Shown here: positions 17,288-26,530 of the stretch, one piece after another | How the letters are laid out: each line of letters starts with the position of its first letter | Numbering within the stretch: position 1 is the stretch's first letter | Origin: JADHLN01 sp965658435 | GTDB taxonomy: Bacteria; Pseudomonadota; Alphaproteobacteria; Rickettsiales; JABIRX01 | Assembly: GCA_965658435.1 (NCBI GenBank) | Contig: CBFHSE010000006.1 | Coordinates: forward strand, 1-48,093 | Direction: 5' to 3' | Length of the DNA stretch: 48,093 nt | Notes under the pieces: model-generated | What the model was told of the DNA's origin: nothing | Databases searched by the model: none | What the model saw: only the letters and a program-made list of their open reading frames with translations | Made by a program: the position numbers and the translations under genes

Positions 17288-19135
17288 ATGTGTGGATTTA
17301 CTGGCATTGCTCTAGCAGAAAATAAAAGAGTTGATTCTTCCTTAATCAGAGAAATGGGACAGGTTATTAAACATCGTGGCCCTGATGATAAAGGTGAAGT
17401 GATTATTAATACTAAAAATAATGAACACCTAAATAATGTTATTGGGAATGTTGGATTTGCTTTTAGAAGATTATCCATAATTGACTTAACCTATTCAGGA
17501 CATCAACCAATGTCTAATCATGATTCTTCTATCTGGATTATGTTTAATGGGGAGATTTATAACGCTCCCGAGCTTCGTGATGAAGTAAGCAAAAAATATA
17601 ACCAAAAATTCAAAGGGAAATCTGATACAGAAGTTATTTTATCTTTATATGAAAAAGAAGGTGCAGGGGCATTTAAAAAGCTAAACGGCATGTTTGCTAT
17701 AACCATATGGGATCAAAAGAAAAAAAATTTAATTTTGGCAAGAGATAGGCTCGGAATAAAACCTTTATATTATTCTCATATTAACGATGAATTGGTTTTT
17801 TCATCAGAAATAAAAGCAATTTATAAATATCCAAAAATACCCAAAAAAGTTAATTTATTTGCAACTTTAGAATATTTTACCTTTCAATATTCATTGGGTG
17901 ATAAAACAATGTATAATGATATAAAACTTGTAAAACCTGGAGAATATTTAGTTTTTTCTATAGACAAAAACAAGGTTGCTTTAAAGAAAAACAGTAAATT
18001 TTGGTCCCTTAATTTTAATAATATAAATCATAATAGTTCCATTGATAATTTTGCTGACGAATTACGTCATATTTTAAAAAACTCCTTAAAAAGACAAGTT
18101 AGAAGTGACGTAGAAATAGGAAGCTTTTTGAGTAGTGGTATAGACACCGGAAGTATCACAACTCTTGCATCACAGATCATACCTAATTTAAAAACTTTTA
18201 CCTGTGGATTTGATATACCAAACTCATCAGATTCTTTAGAGAGTTTTTTTGATGAAAGAAATGATGCCAGAAAAATGGCTAAATTACTTGGCACTGATCA
18301 TTATGAGATTTCTCTTGCTGCGCAAGATTTATCAGAAGAACTTTTAAAAAAAGTAATTTGGCATTTAGAAGATTCAAGAGTGGGTATAAGTTATCAAATT
18401 TATTCCATAGCTCAAAAAGTAAAACAACATGTTTCAGTTGTTTTATCTGGCACTGGAGGAGATGAGTTATTTGCAGGTTATCATTGGAGATATGATAAAA
18501 TATTGCAATGTAAAGACATAAATAACTTTGACAATATATATTATAATTTATGGTCTCGAATTTTAAATGACGGTAATAGATGGGAAATCTTTTCTGATAA
18601 TGTTAAAAAAGAAACTGATAATTTTTCCCCAAGGCAAAGCTATAATGAAATAATGAAAGAAGCTGATATAGATGACCCTCTTAATCGAGCTTTATATTTT
18701 GATATAAAAGGATTTTTACATGGCTTGTTAATAGTAGATGATAAATTAAATATGGCTCATTCCTTAGAAGCTAGAGTACCATTACTTGATAATGATATAA
18801 TAGATTTTGCTTTAAAAATTCCATCTCATATGAAATATGATGGCCAAACTACTAAAAAGATTTTAAAAAAAGCACTAAAAGGTATATTACCAGATGAAGT
18901 TATCAACAGAAGAAAACAAGGATTCACTCCTCCAGCAGCTTCTTTATTTCGTGATGAATTTTCAAAATATATTAACTCTATCTTATTATCAGAAAGGTTT
19001 CTTGAGAGAGGTATTTTTAAAGCAAAAGGAATAGAAAAAATTTTAACAGAACACGCATCACAGAAACATAATCATCGATTTTTAATATGGTCTTTATTAT
19101 GTTTTGAATGGCAAAATAGAATTTTTCTAGATTAA
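17288..19135 (+). CDS. asnB: AsnB-type glutamine-dependent amidotransferase (asparagine synthetase family)
   Basis: This is 615 residues. The protein begins MCGFTGI, so Cys2 becomes the N-terminal nucleophile of the class II glutaminase domain; IKHRGPDD and MFNGEIYN follow. The synthetase domain has an altered PPi loop (FLSSGIDTGS instead of SGGxDS), then SGTGGDELFAGYHWRYD and LEARVPLLDNDIIDFA. True asparagine synthesis is possible. In glycan clusters, however, AsnB paralogues often amidate sugar uronic acids, and the neighbours favour that. The start is fixed by the Cys2 requirement. It is 15 bp from the upstream gene. Confidence 0.9.
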   Translation: MCGFTGIALAENKRVDSSLIREMGQVIKHRGPDDKGEVIINTKNNEHLNNVIGNVGFAFRRLSIIDLTYSGHQPMSNHDSSIWIMFNGEIYNAPELRDEVSKKYNQKFKGKSDTEVILSLYEKEGAGAFKKLNGMFAITIWDQKKKNLILARDRLGIKPLYYSHINDELVFSSEIKAIYKYPKIPKKVNLFATLEYFTFQYSLGDKTMYNDIKLVKPGEYLVFSIDKNKVALKKNSKFWSLNFNNINHNSSIDNFADELRHILKNSLKRQVRSDVEIGSFLSSGIDTGSITTLASQIIPNLKTFTCGFDIPNSSDSLESFFDERNDARKMAKLLGTDHYEISLAAQDLSEELLKKVIWHLEDSRVGISYQIYSIAQKVKQHVSVVLSGTGGDELFAGYHWRYDKILQCKDINNFDNIYYNLWSRILNDGNRWEIFSDNVKKETDNFSPRQSYNEIMKEADIDDPLNRALYFDIKGFLHGLLIVDDKLNMAHSLEARVPLLDNDIIDFALKIPSHMKYDGQTTKKILKKALKGILPDEVINRRKQGFTPPAASLFRDEFSKYINSILLSERFLERGIFKAKGIEKILTEHASQKHNHRFLIWSLLCFEWQNRIFLD

Positions 19136-19179
19136 AATCTTATTATACATTATTAAAACGATATTATTATTAAAATACA

Positions 19180-20115
19180 ATGAAAAAAAATTTAATATCA
19201 GTAGTTATACCAGTTTACAATGAAGAAGAAAATCTTCCTATTTTTTATGAAAGACTTACAGAGGCTATTAAAGATAAAAATTACACCACAGAAATTATTT
19301 TTGTAAATGATGGAAGTTATGATAATTCTTGGAAGATAATTCAAGAATTAGCAAAAAAAGATAATAGAGTAAAAGGTTATAATCTATCTCGTAATTCAGG
19401 AAGCTATGCAGCAATTGAATGTGGTTTTAATCATGCACAAGGTAATGCTGTAATGTCAATATGCGCCGATTTACAGGATCCTCCAGAGATAATCAACAAA
19501 TTTGTACCTGAATGGGAAAAAGGAAATCATATTATATGGGGCACAAGAGATGGAAGAGATGATCCTTTTTTTAAAACCATATTTGCTAATTTATTTTATA
19601 GTATCATCAGAAAAATAGCATTCCCTAGCTTTCCAAAAGGAGGTATGGATATAGGTTTATTTGATCGTAATATTATTGAAAAATATCTAACTTTTAAGGA
19701 TAGAAATTCCATCCCTTTTTTTACAATTTTTTCCATGGGCTTCAAACAAGTTTGCATTCCCTATAGGAGAGAAAAACGTTTGCATGGTGAAAGTGGTTGG
19801 CCTTTTTGGAAAAGAATTAAATGTGCAATTGATATTGCCATAGGATTTTCCTATATACCTATCAGAATTATTACTACTGTAGGTATATTATGTGCATTTA
19901 TTGCTTTCCTTTATGGTGGAACAATTATTGCTTCTAAATTATTTGGAATTGCAAATTTTGCAAGTGAAGGCTGGAGTTCCTTAGCTGTATTAATATTATT
20001 TGTTGGAGGAATACAAATGGTTTTTATGGGAATAATTGCTGAGTATCTCTGGAGAACCAATGATAGAGTAAAGAACTTCCCTGTTTATATGGTAATGGAC
20101 GAAACAAAAAAATAA
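19180..20115 (+). CDS. GtrB/ArnC-like family 2 glycosyltransferase with two C-terminal membrane helices
   Basis: This is 311 residues. It likely moves a sugar from its nucleotide carrier to undecaprenyl phosphate on the cytoplasmic face. The GT2 catalytic domain shows SVVIPVYNEEENLP, IFVNDGSYDNSW, LSRNSGSYAAIECG and CADLQDPP (the DxD region). Two helices near residues 225-285 are typical of DPM1-like bacterial enzymes such as GtrB and ArnC. It is last in the plus-strand glycan run, 44 bp after asnB. The family is secure; the sugar is not known. Confidence 0.9.
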   Translation: MKKNLISVVIPVYNEEENLPIFYERLTEAIKDKNYTTEIIFVNDGSYDNSWKIIQELAKKDNRVKGYNLSRNSGSYAAIECGFNHAQGNAVMSICADLQDPPEIINKFVPEWEKGNHIIWGTRDGRDDPFFKTIFANLFYSIIRKIAFPSFPKGGMDIGLFDRNIIEKYLTFKDRNSIPFFTIFSMGFKQVCIPYRREKRLHGESGWPFWKRIKCAIDIAIGFSYIPIRIITTVGILCAFIAFLYGGTIIASKLFGIANFASEGWSSLAVLILFVGGIQMVFMGIIAEYLWRTNDRVKNFPVYMVMDETKK

Positions 20116-20153
20116 AATTTATTTCAATGTTTTAATTTAAAATAGTAAATAAT

Positions 20154-21275
20154 TTATATCATTCCAGAATCACTAAGAATTTTTAAAACTATATCATTAT
20201 TAATTGTATGGGTATCACTATCATCAATTATTACATTAATATTAGGCAATCTAATCTTATCAATAGTTTTTTTAAATTCACTAGCATAAGGATCTGCAAA
20301 ACAACAAGGATCTTTTGAATTATATACTAAATATACTGATCTAACAGAATTATTTCCAATAGTAGCCAGATGGTATAAATTCCAATAATCATAGTAAGAA
20401 TATAATTGGCTTTGTGTTTGTTCATAATCTCCTACCCCCGATCTACCTATTTGATAGGCTAACGGAAAAGTTCCTGCATAGCTTATTGATACATCAATTT
20501 GTTCAATTAATGCAGAAAGCCATGTTGTATACCAACCACCACCAGAAATTCCTACCATAGAAACATTTTTATAGTTATTTATAATAGTATTAATAATGTA
20601 ATAATGACCACTAAGAAATAATGAAAGAGGATCTTTATTTGGATAAGATGAGTCCTTGTAAAAACCATAATGGTCATGATTTGCAGCCTCATTAGCACCT
20701 AATTCTAATGTAGACATACCCATAATATTTGTAGGAAAGCTTGCTTTACCACTATTTAATCCTAAGCCAAGCATAGAAAAAGAAATAATATCACATCCTT
20801 TTTCCAACACTTGGTCTTTTAACTCATTATAATACTGAAATTTAAATGGGTTTCCTCCATGTCCTTGATTATAAATTATAAGACATGATGTGTTTTTGTT
20901 AATATTGCTTTTGTTAAGGTTAGCATTAACAGTAATACCATAAAAATTTGCTGTTATTATTTCTGTGTCAATTGTTTTTTTCTTGCTCAGAACCTTAACT
21001 TGTTGTGGCTCTAATATTACTTTTTTTAATAACTTAGGTCTTACAAATCTATTATCTTGTAAATTAGAAACAATGTCATCAATATTAACCTCATTGACAT
21101 TATAGGAAAATATTAATCCTGTATCATTTTTTATCTCCACTTCTCCTTTTGCAACTTTCCAAATAAAAGTTAATAAATTATATGGAGGAAGCATAAATTT
21201 TGTACTAATTACTCCATATGAAAAACTTATTACTATTAAGAGTAATACCATTGAATATTTCAAAAATCGTTTCAT
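20154..21275 (-). CDS. Membrane-anchored alpha/beta hydrolase
   Basis: I choose ATG 21275 (373 residues, MKRFLKYS followed by one hydrophobic helix). A GTG at 21317 would add 14 residues with no ribosome site. The single N-terminal helix should anchor a periplasmic enzyme. Hydrolase marks are LIIYNQGHGGNPF near the oxyanion strand, the nucleophile elbow VGISGGGW, a later strand YLVYNSKDPCC with the probable acid, and DSDTHTIN with the probable histidine. Substrate unknown; esterase or deacylase activity on envelope glycans is only a guess from position. It converges with the glycosyltransferase gene, 38 bp apart. Confidence 0.7.
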   Translation of the reverse strand: MKRFLKYSMVLLLIVISFSYGVISTKFMLPPYNLLTFIWKVAKGEVEIKNDTGLIFSYNVNEVNIDDIVSNLQDNRFVRPKLLKKVILEPQQVKVLSKKKTIDTEIITANFYGITVNANLNKSNINKNTSCLIIYNQGHGGNPFKFQYYNELKDQVLEKGCDIISFSMLGLGLNSGKASFPTNIMGMSTLELGANEAANHDHYGFYKDSSYPNKDPLSLFLSGHYYIINTIINNYKNVSMVGISGGGWYTTWLSALIEQIDVSISYAGTFPLAYQIGRSGVGDYEQTQSQLYSYYDYWNLYHLATIGNNSVRSVYLVYNSKDPCCFADPYASEFKKTIDKIRLPNINVIIDDSDTHTINNDIVLKILSDSGMI

Positions 21276-21379
21276 CCTATTATTAACAAAAAATGATTTG
21301 TTAGAAGTAATTACCACGTTATGGTATTTTTTTTACTAATTATAGCTCCAGATATATAATGAATTTCAATTCTATGTAA

Positions 21380-21484
21380 AGATTTATTTTTACAGAAAAC
21401 AATATTACGCTGGATGAATTATCAGAAAGAATTTTTGAATCATATGAGAATATATCACTCGTTAAGTTAATAGAGAAAAATTAA
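21380..21484 (+). pseudogene. Short coding remnant
   Basis: A 34-codon open stretch reads NNITLDELSERIFESYENIS and ends with VKLIEKN at TAA 21482-21484. Its composition is protein-like and helical, but it has no start codon (ATG immediately followed by TAA at 21374-21379). It is probably the tail of a lost gene. Confidence 0.3.
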
Positions 21485-21489
21485 ATATA

Positions 21490-21705
21490 TTATTCTTCTA
21501 TTGTTACTTTTTCTGCTTTAGTTTTTCCACTTCTAGAATCTTTAGACTCATCATATGAAAGTACTACTCCTTCTTTAAGCAAGTTAACATCCAAACCTTG
21601 CGAATCACTTACATGAAAAAATATATCACCTTTTTTAGATTGAATAAAGCCATAGCCTTTTTCTGAAAAGAATTTTTTTAATTCACCTTTTTTTCTTTTA
21701 AACAT
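21490..21705 (-). CDS. Cold-shock-domain protein (CspA family)
   Basis: This is 71 residues, a single cold-shock domain binding single-stranded RNA or DNA. RNP1-like KGYGFIQ and RNP2-like DIFFHVS are both present, preceded by the usual basic start (MFKRKKGELKKFF) and with the late GVVLSYDESKDSRSG segment. Such proteins act as RNA chaperones. The gene stands alone with a long AT-rich upstream region (over 300 bp), which in this family can hold a structured regulatory leader; I could not identify one. Confidence 0.93.
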   Translation of the reverse strand: MFKRKKGELKKFFSEKGYGFIQSKKGDIFFHVSDSQGLDVNLLKEGVVLSYDESKDSRSGKTKAEKVTIEE

Positions 21706-22051
21706 AGTTTTTTTAATAAATAATTAATAAATTGAGAAAAACACTTCTCAAAAACCTATTAAAATTAACTATTTACAAGAAAATTTAAGATATGCTAGAG
21801 ACGTTATGATTTTTATCGATCACCATACTATATAGATATGATCTAAATGCAATATTTATAAAATTAATAAAAAAGTTGCTAATAAGATTTAGTCTGATTA
21901 TTTATCTAAATATAAGTTAAATTTATGAAAAAGATTCTAAATTCTCACATTTGTAGTTTTGCCTGTTGTTGCTAAATTTTTAGCTTTTGCGCTTTAGCTC
22001 CTATATCTTTTTTTAATTCATAACCCCAAATAAAATCAAAATAATAAGAAA
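21706..22051. other. Gene-free spacer between csp and metY
   Basis: This 346-bp very AT-rich spacer separates two divergent genes and should contain both promoters. I found no frame with protein character, no clear consensus promoter and no structured RNA. Confidence 0.6.
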
Positions 22052-23317
22052 ATGAAATTTAATAGTTTATGTGTACATTCTGGAAATAACCCAGATGAAA
22101 CCGGCTCCAGACAAATCCCTATTCATCAATCAGCATCATTTGTTTTTAAAAATGCCAAACAAGCTGCTGATCTTTTTGCCTTAAAAGAGGTTGGCTATAT
22201 TTATTCAAGATTAACCAATCCAACAATTGGCGCTTTACAACAAAGAGTGGCTGATATTGAAGGCGGAGTTGGAGCTATTGCTTGTTCTTCTGGTCATGCA
22301 GCTCAATTAACAGCTTTTCACAATTTACTTCAATCTGGCGATGAATTTATTGCAGCAAAAAAACTTTATGGAGGCTCGATAAATCAATTTAAAAACTCAT
22401 TCAAACAATATGGCTGGAATGTTAAATTTGTTGATATTGAAAATATTGATGAATTAAAAGCAGCTTTAACTGAAAAAACTAAATTTATTTTCATTGAATC
22501 TCTTTCAAATCCTGAAGGAGCAGTTGCTGATATCAAAACTCTTGCAGATTTTGCCCATAATAATGGCATAGCTCTAATTGTTGATAACACAATTGCTACA
22601 GCAGCCTTAGTAAAGCCAATTAAACACGGCGCTGATATTGTTATTAATTCAACAACAAAATTTCTTACAGGAAATGGCTCAGCTATTGGTGGTGTAGTAA
22701 TAGATAGCGGAAATTTTGATTGGAGTCAAAATGACAAATTCCCACTTTTAACTAAGCCTGATCCATCTTATCATGGTTTAAGATTTCATGAATCTTGTGG
22801 TAATTTAGCATTTACTTTTAGAGGAATAGCTGTTGGCTTAAGAGATCTAGGAGCAGTAATGTCTCCAATGAATGCTTTCTTAACAATGCTTGGACTGGAA
22901 ACATTACCGCTAAGAATGGAAAAACATTGCGCTAACGCTCTAAAACTAGCAGAATTTTTAGATAGCCATGAAAAAGTTAACTGGGTTAAATATCCGGGCT
23001 TAAAAAATAACCCTTATCATAATTTAGCCAAAAAATATTTAAATAATGGTTTTGGTGCTGTTTTTACTTTTGGCATTAAAGGAGGAGATGAAGCTGGTTT
23101 AAAGATAGTTGACTCATGCAAGCTATTTTCTCACGTTGCTAATGTTGGGGATTCCAGAAGCCTTATAATCCATCCTTCATCTACTACTCATAGTCAATTA
23201 AGTGATGCAGAAAAAAAACTCTCCAGCACAACTAATGATGTTGTTAGATTATCAATTGGTATAGAAGATATTAGTGATATTATTGGCGATTTAAAACAAG
23301 CTTTAGAGACAATTTAA
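22052..23317 (+). CDS. metY: O-acetylhomoserine sulfhydrylase (PLP, Cys/Met metabolism family)
   Basis: This is 421 residues. It would make homocysteine from O-acetylhomoserine and sulfide. Family features run in order: CVHSGNNPDETGSRQIPIHQ, YIYSRLTNPTIGALQQRVA, ACSSGHAAQLTAF, IVDNTIATAALVKPIKHGAD, and the PLP lysine in NSTTKFLTGNGSAIGG (K203). The C-terminal part has HVANVGDSRSLIIHPSSTTH, as in MetY rather than MetB/MetC. The length also fits MetY. No other methionine genes are near. The related MetZ is a less likely alternative. Its presence implies some retained sulfur amino-acid synthesis. Confidence 0.92.
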   Translation: MKFNSLCVHSGNNPDETGSRQIPIHQSASFVFKNAKQAADLFALKEVGYIYSRLTNPTIGALQQRVADIEGGVGAIACSSGHAAQLTAFHNLLQSGDEFIAAKKLYGGSINQFKNSFKQYGWNVKFVDIENIDELKAALTEKTKFIFIESLSNPEGAVADIKTLADFAHNNGIALIVDNTIATAALVKPIKHGADIVINSTTKFLTGNGSAIGGVVIDSGNFDWSQNDKFPLLTKPDPSYHGLRFHESCGNLAFTFRGIAVGLRDLGAVMSPMNAFLTMLGLETLPLRMEKHCANALKLAEFLDSHEKVNWVKYPGLKNNPYHNLAKKYLNNGFGAVFTFGIKGGDEAGLKIVDSCKLFSHVANVGDSRSLIIHPSSTTHSQLSDAEKKLSSTTNDVVRLSIGIEDISDIIGDLKQALETI

Positions 23318-23338
23318 AGCAAAATTGTCAAACACCAA

Positions 23339-23608
23339 ATATATTTAATCCTCATATTCTTATTAAAAAAGAATCTAAAGCATATTTTACTGAATTATCA
23401 CACATATTTATAACTATATTATAAAATTACTTGGATGGCCCCAAAATGAATTTTATTACAGAAAAAAACCTGCTGAGAATGGAAACAATAATCTAAACTC
23501 AGTATTATATCTTGCTAGATTAGAAAATATTTCAAATTCTCACGCTACTAAATTTACAATCTTAATTTTATCTCAGCAAAAATTCTTGCAGCAATTATTA
23601 TTGTCATA
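23339..23608 (+). pseudogene. Possible decayed reading frame in the metY-downstream gap
   Basis: The 635-bp gap 23318-23952 has no intact gene. Between 23339 and 23608 two frames join into protein-like sequence: FNPHILIKKESKAYFTELSH, then, after a shift near 23425-23432, KLLGWPQNEFYYRKKPAENG and a further open 35 codons to TAA 23606-23608. I recognise no family and there is no clear start. From 23609 to 23895 I see nothing beyond AT-rich sequence. Confidence 0.3.
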
Positions 23609-23895
23609 ACAACTAGAGATTTTTATGACTAATAAATATTCTTGCCAAAAAAACCCAAAAATTTTGCATAAATAGAAGGAAATATAGGGAGATAATCTTT
23701 AAAAATCAGAAATCTATATAATATTATAGGTAATAACGGATAAGATACCTAAATTAATTTTAATTGAAAATGTTAAAAATCATTTTCTAAAATTCTTCGT
23801 TCATTTCCTATCAATTTATTACTTGAATTTGATTCATAATTATCAATAATTTAGAAAAGCAGTTTTCTTAAAACATATTAATTATTACGCGTTAT

Positions 23896-23924
23896 TTGAC
23901 CTTAATTAAAAAATACTGTATAAT
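23896..23924 (+). promoter_or_regulatory. Sigma-70 promoter, near consensus
   Basis: A -35 box TTGACC (23896-23901) and a perfect -10 box TATAAT (23919-23924) are separated by 17 bp. Transcription should start near 23931. AAGGA at 23945-23949 then gives a ribosome site for the ATG at 23953 or 23956. It is the clearest promoter in the window and drives the 23953-25674 gene. Confidence 0.85.
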
Positions 23925-23952
23925 TAATGAATATTAACTTTTTTAAGGATAG

Positions 23953-25674
23953 ATGATGGGAGAAGATTATTTAAATAAATTATTAGAAGCAAAGCATAAA
24001 ATAGAGCTTTCACCTAGAGAGAAAAAACTAGAAAAACTAGCAAAATTAGCACACACATGGGTATCCCTTCAGGAAGAATTAGACAAAAATCCTTCCAAGG
24101 AAGTTAAACTTGATATCGAGAAGCAGCAGAAGGTAACATTAGATAAAATTAAATCATCAGATATTAATCTAGCAGACATATCAGGAAATGAATTTAAGAT
24201 CATGTTCGGAGCTTATGACAAATTATGTAAAGACGAAAACAAAGGTAATGGTCCTAATAGTAGATACAGAAAAAAAGAATGTTTTGCTAAAATTGGATCC
24301 GATAAAAACTCAAAGATTAAAAATATAAAAAATTTTTTTAGTAATTCAGATCGAATAGAACTTGATAAAGCAGATAAAAAATTTCATAGTGAAAAAACTT
24401 ACTTTAGCAAAATTCAAGACATATTTAGCAACCTATACCAAGCAGCTAAAAACAAACTTACAATTAACTCTAGTACAAGATCCAATAACAGCACAACTGA
24501 TGTTCCTCCAACACTAACAACTAAAAAACAAATAGCACCACAACAAACATCAGTAATAATTACACAAACACCACTTAAACCTCCAGTTGAAAGAAAAGTG
24601 AAAACTACATTCAATCAACTACAAGCACAACAAGCTGAAAGTGAAGAAGGTACAGGGCAACAACAAGAAACACCTAGCGTATCAAGATTAAGGGAGGCCT
24701 TAGAAAGGGAGGCCAAAAGAAGGGCTGCCATAGAAAGGGAGGCCTTAGAAAGGGAGGCCAAAAGAAGGGCTGCCATAGAAAGGGAGGCCTTAGAAAGGGA
24801 GGCCTTAGAAAGGGAGGCCTCAAAAGAAACACAAGGCACAACTGAAGATAAAGATTCACTTTTAGCTTTAACTAAAGAAGTTGAAGAAATGCTATTGAAA
24901 GCAAAACAGGGAGCACAAAGAGATAGAGATAGAGAACCAGTTACGCGTAACTTTTCACCTCAAAAAGTAGAACCAGTAGCAGAACCAGTAGTAAAACCAA
25001 TATTAAAACCAAGTGGTGCATATAAAAGAAAACAAGGTAATGGTAAAAAATCTATTACATTTATGGATACAGAGGAACCAAGAGTGAACCAAAAACCAAC
25101 AAATACTGGTAATAGTAATGCATCACAAACAATTACAGGTTCACAAAAAAAATTAAGAGCAATGGAAAGTGAAAGGAATAACGCTCTTTGGGATAAACTA
25201 TACTATGGAGCAGTTAAAAAAGAACTTTTACAATTTGCAACAAATAACACTAGAGAAGGTGATTCTAGGAGAGTTGATCTTAAATTGCGTGACCCAAGAA
25301 GCAATCAAGTTAAAACTGTTCCGGCATTATTTACAAGAAAAAATGGTGAGCCTACTTTTAATATAGCTGGCCAAAGAAAGACAACCAATGGTGGCTTAAC
25401 TTTAAGAGAGGTAGAAAATAGATTTGATCAAGCAGTAAAAAGTTGTTCCACTGCAGAACAGAGAATTACAAATCTAGAAATCGCACAACAACGAGTGGCA
25501 TTGACTGAAATAAATAGAAATCGACAACCAACTTCATTCCAGAGAGAAACACTACCTCCTAAAAATGAACAACCTACTCAAAATACACGACCTACTACTC
25601 AAAGAAGACAAACAGGTATTACACCACCACGTCAAATGAATAGAGATGGAGGTCGAACTACTATGTGCAGATAA
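23953..25674 (+). CDS. Unrecognised coiled-coil, repeat-bearing protein with basic proline-rich tail
   Basis: This is 573 residues starting MMGEDYLNKL; the second ATG (23956) is better spaced from AAGGA and may be the true start. The N-terminal part is helical and charged. A Thr/Pro/Gln linker follows (residues about 175-235), then a repeat of EREALEREAKRRAAIE words (about 245-290) forming a long charged helix. A second disordered region and a helical domain with ESERNNALWDKLYYG and AQQRVALTEINRN come next. The end is basic and disordered (TQRRQTGITPPRQMNRDGG, last residues TTMCR). No signal peptide or membrane helix. The layout parallels the left-hand repeat proteins, so a secreted effector is plausible. 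I cannot name a family. Confidence 0.75.
   Translation: MMGEDYLNKLLEAKHKIELSPREKKLEKLAKLAHTWVSLQEELDKNPSKEVKLDIEKQQKVTLDKIKSSDINLADISGNEFKIMFGAYDKLCKDENKGNGPNSRYRKKECFAKIGSDKNSKIKNIKNFFSNSDRIELDKADKKFHSEKTYFSKIQDIFSNLYQAAKNKLTINSSTRSNNSTTDVPPTLTTKKQIAPQQTSVIITQTPLKPPVERKVKTTFNQLQAQQAESEEGTGQQQETPSVSRLREALEREAKRRAAIEREALEREAKRRAAIEREALEREALEREASKETQGTTEDKDSLLALTKEVEEMLLKAKQGAQRDRDREPVTRNFSPQKVEPVAEPVVKPILKPSGAYKRKQGNGKKSITFMDTEEPRVNQKPTNTGNSNASQTITGSQKKLRAMESERNNALWDKLYYGAVKKELLQFATNNTREGDSRRVDLKLRDPRSNQVKTVPALFTRKNGEPTFNIAGQRKTTNGGLTLREVENRFDQAVKSCSTAEQRITNLEIAQQRVALTEINRNRQPTSFQRETLPPKNEQPTQNTRPTTQRRQTGITPPRQMNRDGGRTTMCR
24691..24820 (+). repeat. 45-bp higher-order tandem repeat built of 15-bp words
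   Basis: Two exact 45-bp units start at 24691 and 24736. From 24781 the array continues as 15-bp words (AGGGAGGCCTTAGAA) at 24781 and 24796 and part of one at 24811. It encodes the Glu-Arg-Glu-Ala helix of the host gene and is in frame throughout. Confidence 0.9.
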
Positions 25675-25810
25675 AAAATCATAGGATTTTAAACATATAC
25701 CAAAAGAGATAAATAAATTTTATCTTAAATAGGAAAACCGCAGATCTCGGTATATTAGCAAAAGGGTATTGTTAATTGGTATTGTTAATTAAACATATCT
25801 AAATATAAGA

Positions 25811-25841
25811 TTCCTTTATTTATTAACTTTAAATAAAGGAA
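25811..25841 (+). promoter_or_regulatory. Hairpin sequestering the IS transposase ribosome site
   Basis: A perfect 12-bp stem (TTCCTTTATTTA with TAAATAAAGGAA) with a 7-nt loop ends five bases before ATG 25846. The right arm contains AAGGA (25836-25840), the transposase ribosome site. In other IS families such hairpins block translation of read-through transcripts from outside. Confidence 0.6.
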
Positions 25842-25845
25842 TATA

Positions 25846-26530
25846 ATGAATAGTTGCCCAAAATGCCAAGGAGCAAATACTAGGAAAGCTGGTTTTATGA
25901 AAGGTAAGCAGCGTTATAAATGCAAAAATTGTGTTTATTATTACACGGTATCTCAAAAATCAGGGTCAGCTATAAAGCTAAGAAGCGTCAGGCTCTAGAG
26001 TTGTATTTAGAGGGTTTAGGGTTTAGATCAATAGCCAGATTTCTTAATTTTAGTCATGTAGCGGTTTATAATTGGATAAAGCAATATGGCAATAATCTTG
26101 ATTTATTACAAAATAAACATGATATATGCGTAACTGAAATTGATGAAATGCATAGCTATGTTGGTTCAAAAAAAACGCAGTCTGGATCTGGATTGCTGTT
26201 GATAGATATGCAAAGTAATTCGTCAACTTCACTATTGGCGATAGATCAACAAAAACTGGGAAAGAACTTTGGCAAGGAATAAAAGATAGAGCTAAAGGAT
26301 TTATTATGACTGATTATTAGAAGCCTTATGAGAGCTTATTTCCAAAAGGCCAACATACTCAATCCAAAGCTCATACTTATACGGTCGAAGGCTACAACAG
26401 TTTATTTAGGTATTTTCTTGCTAGACTTAGAAGAAAATCTAAATGTTACAGTAAGTCAATGGAGATGCTCTATATTTCAGTAAAGTTATTGATTTTAAAG
26501 AGAAATGGATTGTTAGATATGCTTAATTAA
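25846..26530 (+). pseudogene. IS1-family transposase, frameshifted and with nonsense codons
   Basis: ATG 25846 begins a zinc-ribbon segment (CPKCQGANTRKAGF, then KGKQRYKCKNC) that stops at TAG 25996. The helix-turn-helix (YLEGLGFRSIARFLNFSHVA) and the start of the catalytic domain (EIDEMHSYVGSKK) are in a second frame within 25920-26282. The rest (IAVDRYAK, GKELWQGIKDRAKGF, then the late RYFLARLRRKSKCYSKSMEM) is in a third frame to TAA 26528-26530, with an internal TAA after RYAK and a TAG in MTDY*KPYE. IS1 uses one programmed frameshift; two shifts and two extra stops mean loss of function. Confidence 0.8.

Noticed and set aside
23520..23606. Minus-strand frame beginning MTIIIAARIF, reminiscent of a sugar-nucleotide transferase start
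   Set aside because: Only 17 codons long, with no continuation in any frame that keeps the motif.
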